DNA of 64,000 bases from Acidobacteria bacterium Mor1 (GTDB lineage: Bacteria; Acidobacteriota; Polarisedimenticolia; Polarisedimenticolales; Polarisedimenticolaceae): positions 5,201,672 through 5,265,671 of the forward strand of contig CP011806.1 in assembly GCA_001664505.1 (NCBI GenBank), written 5' to 3'. Shown one piece after another: positions 51,826 through 61,190 of this stretch; within the stretch, counting starts at the first letter, position 1, and each line of letters starts with the position of its first letter. Made by a program: the position numbers and the translations under genes. The notes below the pieces were generated by a model. It did not search any database. It worked only from the letters and a program-made list of their open reading frames with translations, and was not told where the DNA came from.

Positions 51826-53031
51826 TTGCCCCGTTCTCTGCCGAAAACCACCCTCGACCAGGCCCGGCGCCTGTGGCTGAGCCGTCAGGGACTGCTCGAG
51901 CCCCGGGGCAGCCTGCCCTTCACCCGTTCCGTCGTCACGAAGTGGTTGGAGACCGTCGGTGCGGTTCAACTCGATTCGATCAACGTACTGGATCGCGCCC
52001 ACTACCTGACCCTCTGGAGCCGGTTCGGCGCGGCCTTCGATCGCAAGCGCTTCGATCGTTGGATCTACCGCGACCGGATCGGGTACGAGTACTGGGGGCA
52101 CGAGGCGTCGATCTTGCCCATCTCCCACTTTCCCCTGGGCAAGCGGCGGATGGCCGGGTACCCGCCGCCCCACTGGCGCACCGCTGCCTGGTGGCAGCGC
52201 TACCAGACCTCGACCGCTTCCAAACGCCGAGTGCTGCGCCGGCTCCGCGCCGAGGGACCGCTGGAGTCATCGGCCTTCGAACGGGACCCGAACGAATTCG
52301 GCGATGGGCCACCTCCGGGCGGCACCATTCCCTACCCGAAGGAAGACAAGCGCAGCCTGCAGCTCTATTTCCACGCCGGCCGGGTCGCCGTGCGGGACCG
52401 CAGGCACTTCCGGCGGGTCTACGACCTCGCCGAGAACGTCTATCCCCGGCAGCCGGCTGCGAGCCGGCGCGATTACGAAGACAGCTGGCTGCTGCAGGGG
52501 TTGCGCGGCAACGGCATTGCGCCCGAAGCCCATCTCGAGGGGTACTTCACCGCACCCAAGCTCAAGGCGGCCGAGCGGCGCCGGGTGATCGCTCGCAATC
52601 TGGCAGCCGGAAACATCGTCGAGGTCGAGGTGGAGGGGTTCGAGCCGCGCTGCTACGCGCTCCCCGAGCTGCTGGACGGGATCGAGAAGCTGAGTGCGCC
52701 CCGGGGCACCCACCTGATCTGTCCCTTCGACTCCCTGCTGTGGCAGCGGCGCCGGGCCGAAGAACTGTTGGATTTCCGCTACCGCATCGAGATCTACATT
52801 CCGTCGCCCAAGCGGGAGTTCGGCTACTACGTGCTGCCGATCCTTCACGACGGCCGCTTCGTCGGCCGCTTCGACCCCAAGCTGCACCGGGACCAGGAGC
52901 TCCTGGAGATTCGCAGCCTGCACTTCGAGCCCGGCTTCCGCCGCACTCGCAAGTTCGACCGGGAGCTGAACCGCGCATTCGAGGAGCTGGCCGCATTCGC
53001 CGGTGCTCAGCGGATCGACCGACCGCGCTGA
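51826..53031 (+). CDS. ycaQ: YcaQ-type DNA glycosylase (winged-helix family)
   Basis: 401 residues from TTG 51826. The N-terminal winged-helix part has TTLDQARRLWLSRQGLLEP and, at about residues 45-60, AVQLDSINVLDRAHYLTLWS, in which Q-x-D is the catalytic motif of the HTH_42/AlkZ-AlkX superfamily. Further conserved parts are YEYWGHEASILPISHFPL, LRAEGPLESSAFE, TAPKLKAAERRRVIARNLA, LICPFDSLLWQRRRAEELL and RFVGRFDPKLHR. YcaQ of Escherichia coli unhooks DNA interstrand crosslinks and removes N-alkyl adducts. It is monocistronic, with its own -10 box inside the end of the kinase gene. Confidence 0.9.
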   Translation: MPRSLPKTTLDQARRLWLSRQGLLEPRGSLPFTRSVVTKWLETVGAVQLDSINVLDRAHYLTLWSRFGAAFDRKRFDRWIYRDRIGYEYWGHEASILPISHFPLGKRRMAGYPPPHWRTAAWWQRYQTSTASKRRVLRRLRAEGPLESSAFERDPNEFGDGPPPGGTIPYPKEDKRSLQLYFHAGRVAVRDRRHFRRVYDLAENVYPRQPAASRRDYEDSWLLQGLRGNGIAPEAHLEGYFTAPKLKAAERRRVIARNLAAGNIVEVEVEGFEPRCYALPELLDGIEKLSAPRGTHLICPFDSLLWQRRRAEELLDFRYRIEIYIPSPKREFGYYVLPILHDGRFVGRFDPKLHRDQELLEIRSLHFEPGFRRTRKFDRELNRAFEELAAFAGAQRIDRPR

Positions 53032-53152
53032 ATTCGGGCCTCTTCGACGGTTTTGAAACCCCGGCGCCTACGATCCGTTCGACTATCGGATGGGGGTTTT
53101 GATACCGTTTCTGTTCGAGGGGTTCGGTTTTTAGAAGATCTTGGAGATGACA

Positions 53153-55126
53153 ATGCGAAACAGGGCGTGGATGTGCGGGCTTCTCGCGGTGGTGCTGGTT
53201 CTGGCCGGCTGCGCGGGCAAGGGGCCGGCGACCTCGGAGGCACCCCGGGAGGTCAAGACCTACCCGATCGACGACTTCCTCGACACGGTCTCCTTCGGAG
53301 GCTCGTCGTTCTCTCCCGACGGAACCAAGCTCCTGGTATCCAGCGACGAGACCGGTATTCGCAACGCCTATGCGCTGCCGGTCGACGGAAGCGAGCCGAT
53401 TCAGCTGACGAGTTCCACCGAGGAGTCGGTGCGCACCCGGAGCTACTTCCCGGCCGACGAGCGTTTCCTGTTCCAATCCGACCGCGGTGGGAACGAACAG
53501 GATCACGTCTACGTGCGGGAGCTTGACGGATCGGAAGTCGACCTCACTCCGGGCGGCGACCTGAAGGCCTCCTTCGCAGGCTTCGCGCAGGATGACCAGA
53601 CCTTCTTCATCGCGAGCAACGAACGGGATGCCCGCTTCTTCGACGTCTACGAGTACCAGGTGGACGGCTACGAGCGGGAGCTCTTCTACAAGGAGACCCG
53701 CGGCTTCCAGGTGCAGTCGATCAGCCCCGACAAGCGCTACGTCGCGCTGGGTAAGCCCCGCACGACCAACGACTCCGACATCTACCTGTTCGACCGGACC
53801 AACGAGGAGTTGACCCACCTGAGCCCCCACGAAGGGGATGCCTCGTACGGGATCGCCGACTTCCACCCTGACGGCAAGTCGCTGCTCTACACCACCAACG
53901 AGGGTGGCGAGTTCAGCCGCCTGATGCGCTACGAGCTGGCGAGCGGGCATCACGAAGAGGTGATGGCGCCCTCGTGGGACGTGGTCGCGGCCTCCTACAC
54001 CGAGACCGGCAAGTACCTGGTGGTGTTCATCAACAACGACGCCAAGACCGAGGTCCAGGTCATCGAGACCGCGAGCAACAAGCGGATCGCCCTGCCGCTC
54101 AAGGCGGCGGCGGAGATCTCCTCCCTCGGAATCGACAAGGCCGAGAAGCACATGGCCTTCTACATGAGCCGCAGCCGTAACCCCCGGGACCTGTTCGTCT
54201 GGGAGATCGGCGGGGGAGAGCCCCGGCAGCTGACTCGTTCGCTCAACCCGAACATCAACCCCGAAGATCTGGTCGATCCCCAGGTGGTTCGCTTCGACTC
54301 CTACGACGGCGTGACCATTCCCGGAGTGCTCTACAAACCCCACGGGGCCGACGCGGACCACAAGTCGCCGGCGCTGGTCTGGGTCCACGGTGGTCCCGGA
54401 GGGCAGTCGCGGGTCGGATACTCCGATCTGATTCAGTACCTGGTGAACCACGGCTACGTGGTCTACGCGATCAACAACCGGGGGAGCAGCGGCTACGGAA
54501 AGACCTTCTACGCCATGGACGACCAGCGCCACGGTGAGGCGGATCTCGACGACTGCGTGGCCAGCAAGCAGATGCTGATCGACACCGGCTACGTCGACCC
54601 GGACCGGATCGGCATCATCGGCGGGAGCTACGGCGGCTACATGACCCTGGCGGCCCTGGCGTTCCGGCCCGAGGAGTTCGCCGCCGGCGTCGACATCTTC
54701 GGCGTGGCCAACTGGCCCCGGACCCTGGAGTCGATTCCGCCGTGGTGGGAGTCCTTCCGCGAGGCGCTCTACGCCGAGATGGGCGACCCGGTCGAAGACA
54801 AGGAACGGCTGCACCGCATCTCGCCGGTGTTCCACGCCGGCAATATCACCAAACCGCTGATGGTGCTCCAGGGCGCCAACGATCCCCGGGTGCTCAAGGC
54901 GGAGTCCGACGACATGGTCCAGGCCGCCCGGGACAACGGCGCCACGGTGGAGTACGTGGTCTTCGACGACGAGGGCCACGGGTTCGCCAAAAAGGAGAAT
55001 CAGCGCCGGGGGTACAAGGCGATTCGTGAGTTCCTCGACGCCCATCTGGCGGGACGTGCCACCGTGGAGGACGCCGCCTCGATCGGTGGTGCGGTCGCAG
55101 CCGGTGAGGCGGCCGGAGGCGCCTGA
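53153..55126 (+). CDS. S9 family prolyl-oligopeptidase-like lipoprotein
   Basis: About 657 residues. Signal peptide with lipobox VLAGC. The propeller (about 30-385) has blades such as FGGSSFSPDGTKLLVSSDET and FHPDGKSLLYTTNEGGEFSR. The catalytic alpha/beta domain (about 390-640) has PALVWVHGGPGGQSR, GGSYGGYM with the nucleophile Ser492, Asp577 in GANDPRVL and His609 in DEGHGF, a full S9 triad. It should cleave short peptides in the envelope; the GGSYGGYM form fits dipeptidyl or acylaminoacyl peptidases. ATG 53153 is fixed by GGAG at 53143-53146. The next gene starts in its stop codon (TGATG). Confidence 0.92.
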   Translation: MRNRAWMCGLLAVVLVLAGCAGKGPATSEAPREVKTYPIDDFLDTVSFGGSSFSPDGTKLLVSSDETGIRNAYALPVDGSEPIQLTSSTEESVRTRSYFPADERFLFQSDRGGNEQDHVYVRELDGSEVDLTPGGDLKASFAGFAQDDQTFFIASNERDARFFDVYEYQVDGYERELFYKETRGFQVQSISPDKRYVALGKPRTTNDSDIYLFDRTNEELTHLSPHEGDASYGIADFHPDGKSLLYTTNEGGEFSRLMRYELASGHHEEVMAPSWDVVAASYTETGKYLVVFINNDAKTEVQVIETASNKRIALPLKAAAEISSLGIDKAEKHMAFYMSRSRNPRDLFVWEIGGGEPRQLTRSLNPNINPEDLVDPQVVRFDSYDGVTIPGVLYKPHGADADHKSPALVWVHGGPGGQSRVGYSDLIQYLVNHGYVVYAINNRGSSGYGKTFYAMDDQRHGEADLDDCVASKQMLIDTGYVDPDRIGIIGGSYGGYMTLAALAFRPEEFAAGVDIFGVANWPRTLESIPPWWESFREALYAEMGDPVEDKERLHRISPVFHAGNITKPLMVLQGANDPRVLKAESDDMVQAARDNGATVEYVVFDDEGHGFAKKENQRRGYKAIREFLDAHLAGRATVEDAASIGGAVAAGEAAGGA

Positions 55127-55677
55127 TGAGCCGGGCGCGCGCACTCGTCGTCTCGGGACTCCTGGTGGCTCTGCTGTCGGCGGGGACGCTACACGCCGGT
55201 GAGGAGCCCGCCGCGCAGGCGGATCCCTGGATCGGCAAGCCGATCGCCGACGTGATCGCGATCCTGGGCACCCCGACCAAGGTCAAGGGGTCGGAGGGGG
55301 GCCCCCGAACCCTGACCTACCGGCTGCTGCGGATCAGGCCGGGGGCGGTCCCGCCACCCGGCGTCGGGCTGGTCCAGCTCAACGGGATCGGCATGGTGGG
55401 GCAAGACCAGGTGGCCAAGTCCCCGGACCCGGATTCGATCCGCATCGAGCCGACCGAGCTGGACCGGCAGGGGCGCTCGGTGAATGTCGGCACCGGCGGT
55501 GCCCAGGTGCAGGAAGCCGGGGCGACCTACGACCTCAAGTCCAAGGAACTGAAGACGACCCCCGACCCGAACGCCGGGGTGCTGGGCAAACTCAAGGTAC
55601 GTTTTCGAGTCGACGCCGGGGGAAAGATCGTCGAATGGACGGTTTCCCCCAAGAGCGCCCTGACAAAAGCGAAATAA
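55126..55677 (+). CDS. Small exported protein of unknown function
   Basis: 183 residues. The signal peptide (LVVSGLLVALLSAGTLHAG) is followed by DPWIGKPIADVIAILGTPTK, a pattern resembling the first helix of SmpA/BamE-like small envelope proteins (GKxxxDVxxxLGxPxx). Then come RTLTYRLLRIRPGAVPPPGV and a C-terminal region with KLKVRFRVDAGGKIVEWTVS. The BamE-like resemblance is limited to the opening motif and final strands. Its ATG is coupled to the S9 peptidase stop, which suggests that the two act in the same compartment. Confidence 0.75.
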   Translation: MSRARALVVSGLLVALLSAGTLHAGEEPAAQADPWIGKPIADVIAILGTPTKVKGSEGGPRTLTYRLLRIRPGAVPPPGVGLVQLNGIGMVGQDQVAKSPDPDSIRIEPTELDRQGRSVNVGTGGAQVQEAGATYDLKSKELKTTPDPNAGVLGKLKVRFRVDAGGKIVEWTVSPKSALTKAK

Positions 55678-55840
55678 TTCCCATACGTGCAACCGGCCGA
55701 TACGTCCGGGAGCCTCCGTTCGTCTCCCTCAGGGGGGCGGCCGGAGGCCGGGTATGGGAGCGAAGCAGGAGAGGCCATCCAAGCCGGGGCCCGGAGCGGG
55801 GTTGACCGTTTCGGCGCGCGAGCCTACGCTCTTCGGTGAG

Positions 55841-56788
55841 ATGACCGAGCCGCTATTCAGCGTTGTCATTCCGACCTACAACCGCGCCCGCTACGTGGCC
55901 GAGGCGGTTCAGAGTGTCCTCGACCAGACTCAACCCGAGGTCGAGGTCATCGTGGTCGATGACGGATCCCAGGACAACACCGAGGAGGTGTTGCGCCAGT
56001 TCGGCGATCGCATCTCCTACATCCACCAGAAAAACCGGGGGATGGCCGCCGCCCGCAATCGCGGCATCGCCGAGGCCCGGGGCGAGTACGTCGGGCTGTT
56101 GGACTCCGACGACCTCTGGCAGCCGGCGTTGCTGGAACGGGTCAAACAGGTCTTCGACGAACATCCCGAGGCTGGGGCGGTGTTCCTGGCCGAACAGGAG
56201 TTCGACTGCCGGGGGAACATCGATCCCCGGGTGCATTCGAAGCGGACCCCGGGCAAGTTCTTCACCCCTGCGGGGATGATCGGCCGGGACACCGGCGTGG
56301 GCTCCGGGCGGCCTCCGGTGGTTCGCCGTCGGATCTTCGATCTCCACGGCACCTACGACGAGTCGCTCTGCGGAGCCTGGGATTGCGAGATCTGGATTCG
56401 CTACTCCTTCGACGTGCCGATGGCGCTGCTCGAGGAGCCGCTGGTGCTGCGCCGGGTCCACGACGACAACTACAGCTCGGACCAGGTCAAGGACTCCCGG
56501 GCGTGGCTGGCGATCCTGGAGCGAGTGGCCGAACGGCATCCGGAGTTTCCCGCCCAACATCCCCGGGTCTACCGGCGGACGCTGGGCAAGAATCATCTGC
56601 GTCTCGGCCGCGAACTCCTGGCCCGTAGCGCGGTCGATCCGGAGCTGCGCCGCGAGGCACGCCGGCATCTCCGGCGCTCGATCCGCACCTACCCCTGGTT
56701 CGGCCGCGCCTGGAGCTACCTCGCCTGGAGCTATCTGATGCCCGAGAGCTACGCGCTCTGGCGGCGCTACCAGTTGTCTCGCCGCTGA
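55841..56788 (+). CDS. GT2 family glycosyltransferase
   Basis: About 315 residues. The GT-A domain is clear: FSVVIPTYNRARYVAEAVQS, VEVIVVDDGSQDNTEEVLRQ, GMAAARNRGIAEARGEYVGL and LDSDDLWQPALLERV, with the DSDD metal site. The acceptor region has GAWDCEIWIRYSFDVPMALL and LVLRRVHDDNYS. The C-terminus (GRAWSYLAWSYLMPESYALW) is amphipathic and could touch the membrane. ATG 55841 is the likely start; the longer frame to 55754 adds only low-complexity residues. First gene of the second glycan group, eight bases before a GT4 gene. Confidence 0.9.
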   Translation: MTEPLFSVVIPTYNRARYVAEAVQSVLDQTQPEVEVIVVDDGSQDNTEEVLRQFGDRISYIHQKNRGMAAARNRGIAEARGEYVGLLDSDDLWQPALLERVKQVFDEHPEAGAVFLAEQEFDCRGNIDPRVHSKRTPGKFFTPAGMIGRDTGVGSGRPPVVRRRIFDLHGTYDESLCGAWDCEIWIRYSFDVPMALLEEPLVLRRVHDDNYSSDQVKDSRAWLAILERVAERHPEFPAQHPRVYRRTLGKNHLRLGRELLARSAVDPELRREARRHLRRSIRTYPWFGRAWSYLAWSYLMPESYALWRRYQLSRR

Positions 56789-56795
56789 CCGCGGC

Positions 56796-58025
56796 ATGCG
56801 GATCGTTCACACCTTCATCAAGTACCCGCCGGCCATCGGCGGCCACGAGCGCTACGTCCAGGACCTGGTCGAGGGGCTGCGCGGCCGGGGCTATGACGCC
56901 CGGGTGGTGACCAGCACCCTGCGCAAGCACATCGCCTCGCGAAAGCGGCCCCGGTTGCTGCGCCGGCTGGACGCCCTGCGCGGCACCGGTGGCGCCAACG
57001 CCGAGTTGTTTCTGGATGGCCCCTACGCCGAGGTCAACGGCGTCCCGGTGACCCGCCTGGACCCGCGGCTGCCGCTGTCCCGCAAGATCGAGCTCAAGGG
57101 CCTGCGCGAGACCCTGATCGCCATGAAGCCCGACGTGATCCACGCCCACGACATCTGGCGGGACTCCTTCGAGGTCAGCATCGACGTGGCCCGGGAGCTC
57201 GGCGTTCCGCTGCTGCTGAACACCGTCTACCACGATCTCTCGGGCTCGAAGCGGGCGGAGCGCTGGGGCCGGCACTTTCGCGGAATGGTCGAGCGGCTGC
57301 CGGCCGGGACGCCGGTGTTCTTCAACACGCCGTGGGAAGGGGAGCAGCTCGCGAAACTCGGAGTCCGCTTCCCGCAGACCGATCTGTTGCCTCCGTCCCT
57401 GGATGCCGAGGCGTTGGATGCGCTTCCCGAGGTCGAGGTGCCGGGATTGCCCGAGGGCAGGGTGATCGTCAGCTGCGTGGGGCGCATGCACGCGGGCAAA
57501 CGGATGGACCTCCTGATCCGGGCCTTCGCGGCGGCTCTGGGGAAACTTCGAGAACGGGACGAGGCCACCGCCCAGCGAGCGCATCTGGTGCTGGCCGGTT
57601 TCCGGGAGACCGACGAAGATTACCTGGCCCTGGCCGAGGCCTGCGGCATCGGCGACCGGTTTTCACTGCTGCTCGACCGGCCGCGGGAGCAGATCGTCCA
57701 GGTGCTGCGGCGGAGTTCGGTGTTCGCCCTGCCCTCGGCCTGCGAGACCTTCGGCATCGTCGTGCTCGAAGCCTGGGCCACCGGGAACCTGGTGCTGGTC
57801 AGCGACAAGTGGGCGCTTCCCTACGTCGTGCGTGACGGTGTCGATGGCCGGATCTGCAGCGACGAAGCATGGCCGGAGATGCTGGCCCAGGCCCTGCTCG
57901 ATTCCCGGCGCCCCGAGGGGCGGGCCCTGGTCGAGGCGGGGATGCAAACGGTGCGGCGGGACCATACCCGCGAGGCGCGGCTCGACCGCCTGGCCGCTCA
58001 TCTCGAACGGCTGGCTGCCTCGTAG
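56796..58025 (+). CDS. GT4 family glycosyltransferase
   Basis: 409 residues. The N-terminus MRIVHTFIKYPPAIGGHERY is the usual GT4 opening with the glycine-rich GGHE loop. VIHAHDIWRDSFEVSIDVAR follows. The donor half has VIVSCVGRMHAGKRMDLLIR, HLVLAGFRETDEDYLALAEA, RSSVFALPSACETFGIVVLE with E-x7-E, and AWATGNLVLVSD. It belongs with the preceding GT2 gene in one unit. Its last 28 bases overlap the end of the convergent GT4 gene on the other strand. Confidence 0.9.
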   Translation: MRIVHTFIKYPPAIGGHERYVQDLVEGLRGRGYDARVVTSTLRKHIASRKRPRLLRRLDALRGTGGANAELFLDGPYAEVNGVPVTRLDPRLPLSRKIELKGLRETLIAMKPDVIHAHDIWRDSFEVSIDVARELGVPLLLNTVYHDLSGSKRAERWGRHFRGMVERLPAGTPVFFNTPWEGEQLAKLGVRFPQTDLLPPSLDAEALDALPEVEVPGLPEGRVIVSCVGRMHAGKRMDLLIRAFAAALGKLRERDEATAQRAHLVLAGFRETDEDYLALAEACGIGDRFSLLLDRPREQIVQVLRRSSVFALPSACETFGIVVLEAWATGNLVLVSDKWALPYVVRDGVDGRICSDEAWPEMLAQALLDSRRPEGRALVEAGMQTVRRDHTREARLDRLAAHLERLAAS

Positions 58026-59209
58026 ACCTCGGCGGTCCGCTCCGCCAGCCGCTCCCAGCTGAAACGACTCCGGACCTTCTCCCGGCCGGCCTGGCCCATG
58101 CGATCGGCGGCGGCAGGGTCGCCGAGAAGCCGGCTCACCGCGTCCGCCAGCGGCGCGGCCGCCGGTTCGATCAGCAGGCCGTCGGTTTCGTGGTCGACGA
58201 CGCAGGCGACCGAGGGGAGCCCGACGCCGACGACCGGCCGGCCGCAGGCCCAGGCTTCGGTGAACACGCCGCCGAAGCTCTCGGCGGTCGAGGGGAGCGC
58301 CAGCAGGGCGCAACCGGCGAGCAGCGCGGTCTTCCCCGGGAGATCGACCTCGCCCAGGTTGACGATCCGCGGGTCGTCGCAGGCATCGAAGCGCGCCGTC
58401 GATTCCGGCGTGTCCGGGCCGGCGAAGACGATGCGCGCATCGGGATGGCGCTCGAGAATCGCCGGAGCCGCGTCGAGCAGGGTGTCCCACCCCTTGTAGC
58501 CCGCCTTGCGGCCGAGAAAAAGCACGTAGGGAGCGTTCACCCCTCGTTGGGCGAAAGGGTTCACGGCGGAGCCGACGGCGAATCCGTTATCGTCGAGGAT
58601 CGGCCCGATGCCGGTGACGTGGACCTTCTCGGCGGCGACACCCTTCGAGCGGATCAGGGTTTCCCGCTCGGACTCGGTCAAGGCGATCACTCCATCGGCC
58701 GCCCGGAAGATCCGGTCGTAGTGGCGGTACTTCCCGCCGTCCCAGCCGGGGTGATGCAGCGGGGTCACGACCCAGGGGATGCCCTGTTCCTCGGCGTATT
58801 GCCGGGCGGCCTGGGGCAGGTGCTCACAGCCCATGCGCAGGATGTGAACCAGGTCGGGGCGCGCGTCGACGGCCGCGCGGTAGAACGGGGCCAGCAACCC
58901 CGCCAGCCGGCGGATCGCCAGCCCGCGCAACGGACGCTGCCGGTAGAGGGATGTCCAGGGGCGCATCCGCGCCTTGGTCGCGTCGTCGAAGCCGAGGCGG
59001 TTAACCGGCACGCCGTCATGTTCGTAGCGTAGCGGCGGGTCGGCCTCGGTGGTCGAGCCCCGCAACCAGTCGGAGCGGGAGCGGGACCACTGGCAGATCA
59101 CCTGAACGTCGGCGCCACGCCGGGACATCTCCCGTACCAGCCGGTGCAGATGGATCTCGCCGCCGCCGATGCTCGGTGGATAGGCCAGCGACGTGTAGAG
59201 GATCCTCAC
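57998..59209 (-). CDS. GT4 family glycosyltransferase
   Basis: About 403 residues starting at GTG 59209, which overlaps the TGA of the upstream membrane protein. It opens RILYTSLAYPPSIGGGEIHL, very like the convergent gene. Further parts: LVHILRMGCEHLPQAARQYA, FRAADGVIALTESERETLIR, VTGIGPILDDNGFAVGSAV, YVLFLGRKAGYKGWDTLLDA, ARIVFAGPDTPESTARFDAC and LLALPSTAESFGGVFTEAWA with the donor-site glutamates. It forms one unit with the GT-C-like gene and the phosphatase upstream. Confidence 0.9.
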   Translation of the reverse strand: MRILYTSLAYPPSIGGGEIHLHRLVREMSRRGADVQVICQWSRSRSDWLRGSTTEADPPLRYEHDGVPVNRLGFDDATKARMRPWTSLYRQRPLRGLAIRRLAGLLAPFYRAAVDARPDLVHILRMGCEHLPQAARQYAEEQGIPWVVTPLHHPGWDGGKYRHYDRIFRAADGVIALTESERETLIRSKGVAAEKVHVTGIGPILDDNGFAVGSAVNPFAQRGVNAPYVLFLGRKAGYKGWDTLLDAAPAILERHPDARIVFAGPDTPESTARFDACDDPRIVNLGEVDLPGKTALLAGCALLALPSTAESFGGVFTEAWACGRPVVGVGLPSVACVVDHETDGLLIEPAAAPLADAVSRLLGDPAAADRMGQAGREKVRSRFSWERLAERTAEVYEAASRSR

Positions 59210-60531
59210 GCCTGCGGGTCCCGCCCCGCCAGCACCGCCAGCGGCAGCAGGCCGGCGATGAAGAACCAGTAGTTGGCGAAGGCGTGGGTGCCGAGCATGA
59301 ACGCGGTACCGAGGACGGCGGCCAGCGCCGCTGCGAAACCGAACGCGGTATGGGAATGCCGGCGGAGAATCACGCTCAACAGCAGCGGCACGCCGGCCAC
59401 CAGCCAGATCGGCGGGTGCCAGACGATATCGAACGAGGCCAGCAGCCCGGCGATGTTGCTGGCGTCGAAGCGGGTCGGGACCGAGGCGTGGAAGCCCACG
59501 TTGGCCCGCCACAGACCCGACGGATCCCACAGGGCGAAGGGCAGCATGGTGGCCACCCCGACGGCCCCGCCGATCAGCATCCGCCGATTGGCTTCGGGGC
59601 GTTTCGGATGGATCAAGAGCAGCACCGTCAGGGCGAAGTACTGCTTGCTGGCAAACAGCAGCCCCAATCCGGTCGCCCCAGCCAGGGGCGCGCGCCGCCA
59701 GAAGGCCAGCGCCAGGGCGGCGAGTCCCAGCCCCAGCGCCTCGGTCCAGGAAAACTCCAGCATGTAGGTCCAGCCCGGCTGAACCGCCAGGGCAAGCACG
59801 ATCCAGCTGCCGACCCGGTAGGTCTCTCCGCTGAGCCGGGCCGCCATCAGCCAGGCAGCGGTCAGCACCAGCAGCCAACCGGCGAGGCTGGTGAACCGGG
59901 GGTCGCCGCCGATCCAGGTGCCGGCGGTGTAGGCCACCGCCGTGACCGGAGGGTAGAGGTACCCCTGAATCATCGTCCCCGCCGGGACCAGCGGAGAGGT
60001 GTCCTCGACCAGCACGTCACTGTAGGGGCTGACGCCTCGGGAAAAACTGTCCGCAGCCCCGAGGTGCAGGTTGTACACGTCGATCTCGGGGTCGGGGAAG
60101 GCGAGAATCGTCCAGATGCTTCCGATCAGGGTGGTGCCCAGGATGATGGCGGCGATCGTCTTGCGGCGGTCGAAGCCGCTCCGTTGGAGAATCCAGATGC
60201 CGCCCAGGGCGGCGAGCCACAACCCGCTCCATCCGTAGGCGATCAGTTCCGGATCGGCGACGGTGGGTACCGGTTCCAGCCGTGGGTCGACCACCCCGGC
60301 CAGCCAGAGCAGCCCGACCAACCCGCGGATCGCCTTGCCTGCGCCGGGTCCTTCGCCGTCGCCGCCGAGAATGCGCGCCCAAGCGACTCCCAGCGCGACC
60401 AGACCGGCGATCACCCAGACCAGGTTGATGCCGTCGGCCTTGCGGATGGCGAAGGATAGGGCGGTGAAGCCGAGCAGGAGCGCCCATTCGCTGCGCCGGA
60501 AGTGGGGTTCGGTGCTCACCGGCCGAAGCAT
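59206..60531 (-). CDS. Polytopic GT-C-like glycosyltransferase (GT87/DUF2029 type)
   Basis: 441 residues and about ten to twelve membrane helices. The first periplasmic loop, PDPEIDVYNLHLGAADSFSR followed by GVSPYSD, has the acidic and NPY-like pattern of DUF2029/GT87 mannosyltransferases. Later helices include WTEALGLGLAALALAFWRRA and GLGLLFASKQYFALTVLLLI, where the KQ pair is also typical. It should use a lipid-phosphate sugar donor on the outer face of the inner membrane. The start is ATG 60531; GTG 60519 is an alternative, with TATGCT seven bases upstream. It is 13 bases after the phosphatase gene. Confidence 0.82.
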   Translation of the reverse strand: MLRPVSTEPHFRRSEWALLLGFTALSFAIRKADGINLVWVIAGLVALGVAWARILGGDGEGPGAGKAIRGLVGLLWLAGVVDPRLEPVPTVADPELIAYGWSGLWLAALGGIWILQRSGFDRRKTIAAIILGTTLIGSIWTILAFPDPEIDVYNLHLGAADSFSRGVSPYSDVLVEDTSPLVPAGTMIQGYLYPPVTAVAYTAGTWIGGDPRFTSLAGWLLVLTAAWLMAARLSGETYRVGSWIVLALAVQPGWTYMLEFSWTEALGLGLAALALAFWRRAPLAGATGLGLLFASKQYFALTVLLLIHPKRPEANRRMLIGGAVGVATMLPFALWDPSGLWRANVGFHASVPTRFDASNIAGLLASFDIVWHPPIWLVAGVPLLLSVILRRHSHTAFGFAAALAAVLGTAFMLGTHAFANYWFFIAGLLPLAVLAGRDPQA

Positions 60532-60544
60532 ATACCGGGGAGGC

Positions 60545-61138
60545 TCACGGAATCTCGAGGGGCCGAACCACCGCGAGATCGCCGACGAAATCGATGACGT
60601 GCACGTCGGCGTTCTGCTGGCGGTACTCCAGGGCCTCCTCGTAGCTCAGCCCGAGCAGGCGCATGATCAGCACCACGTTGGTGCCGCCGTGGGCGACCAC
60701 CAGCACGTTCCCTTCGGTGTGGCGCAGCCGGATCAATTCCATCGCCTTCATCGCCCGCCGGGCGTGCTGCTCCAGGGACTCTCCGCCGTCGAGGGTGTCC
60801 CCGGGGTCGCGGCGCCGGGTGCGAAAGGACTCGGCGAGGGTCGCGTCGGGTCCGCGCAGCTCCTTGCCCTCGAACATTCCCATGGCCTGTTCGTTGAGCT
60901 CCTCGAGCTGGGTCGTCGGCGCGCGATCGGCCAGCGGGGCGGCGGTCTCGATACTGCGCCGCAGGGTGCTGGTGTAGATGTGGTCGAGGGGGATCGATTC
61001 GAGGCGGCGGGCCAGATCGGCGGCCTGGGCGTGTCCCCGTTCGTTGAGGGGAATGTCGCTGTGCCCCTGGACGCGGCGGATCGCGTTCCATTCGGTTTCG
61101 CCGTGACGGGCCAGAAGCAGCCTGAGAAAGCCGAGCAT
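60545..61138 (-). CDS. Histidine phosphatase family protein
   Basis: 197 residues. The catalytic RHG motif is LLLARHGETEWNAIRRVQGH near the N-terminus. The second conserved parts are IYTSTLRRSIETAAPLADRA, LEELNEQAMGMFEGKELRGP, GGESLEQHARRAMKAMELIR and the distal histidine in VLVVAHGGTNVVLIMRLLGL. This fits the cofactor-independent phosphoglycerate-mutase/cobalamin-phosphatase-type clade; substrates vary. It is upstream of the GT-C and GT4 genes on the minus strand, so it could dephosphorylate a sugar-nucleotide precursor, but this is only an inference from position. Confidence 0.9.
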   Translation of the reverse strand: MLGFLRLLLARHGETEWNAIRRVQGHSDIPLNERGHAQAADLARRLESIPLDHIYTSTLRRSIETAAPLADRAPTTQLEELNEQAMGMFEGKELRGPDATLAESFRTRRRDPGDTLDGGESLEQHARRAMKAMELIRLRHTEGNVLVVAHGGTNVVLIMRLLGLSYEEALEYRQQNADVHVIDFVGDLAVVRPLEIP

Positions 61139-61178
61139 CGCCGAACCCCTTGAAGGCCCGGCCGGCCGGGCGCCCTGC

Positions 61179-61184
61179 TAAGAT
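61179..61184 (+). promoter_or_regulatory. Leaderless-type -10 box (TAAGAT, 6 bases before ATG 61191)
   Basis: TAAGAT, spacer AGCGGT, ATG 61191. No ribosome site. TTGAAG 23 bases upstream is too far for a usual -35 box. Confidence 0.55.
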
Positions 61185-61190
61185 AGCGGT

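Noticed and set aside
52562-55144. Open frame of 860 codons opposite the S9 peptidase and YcaQ genes
   Set aside because: The plus strand carries full catalytic motifs of two known families; the reverse translation is Val/Gly/His-rich without domains.
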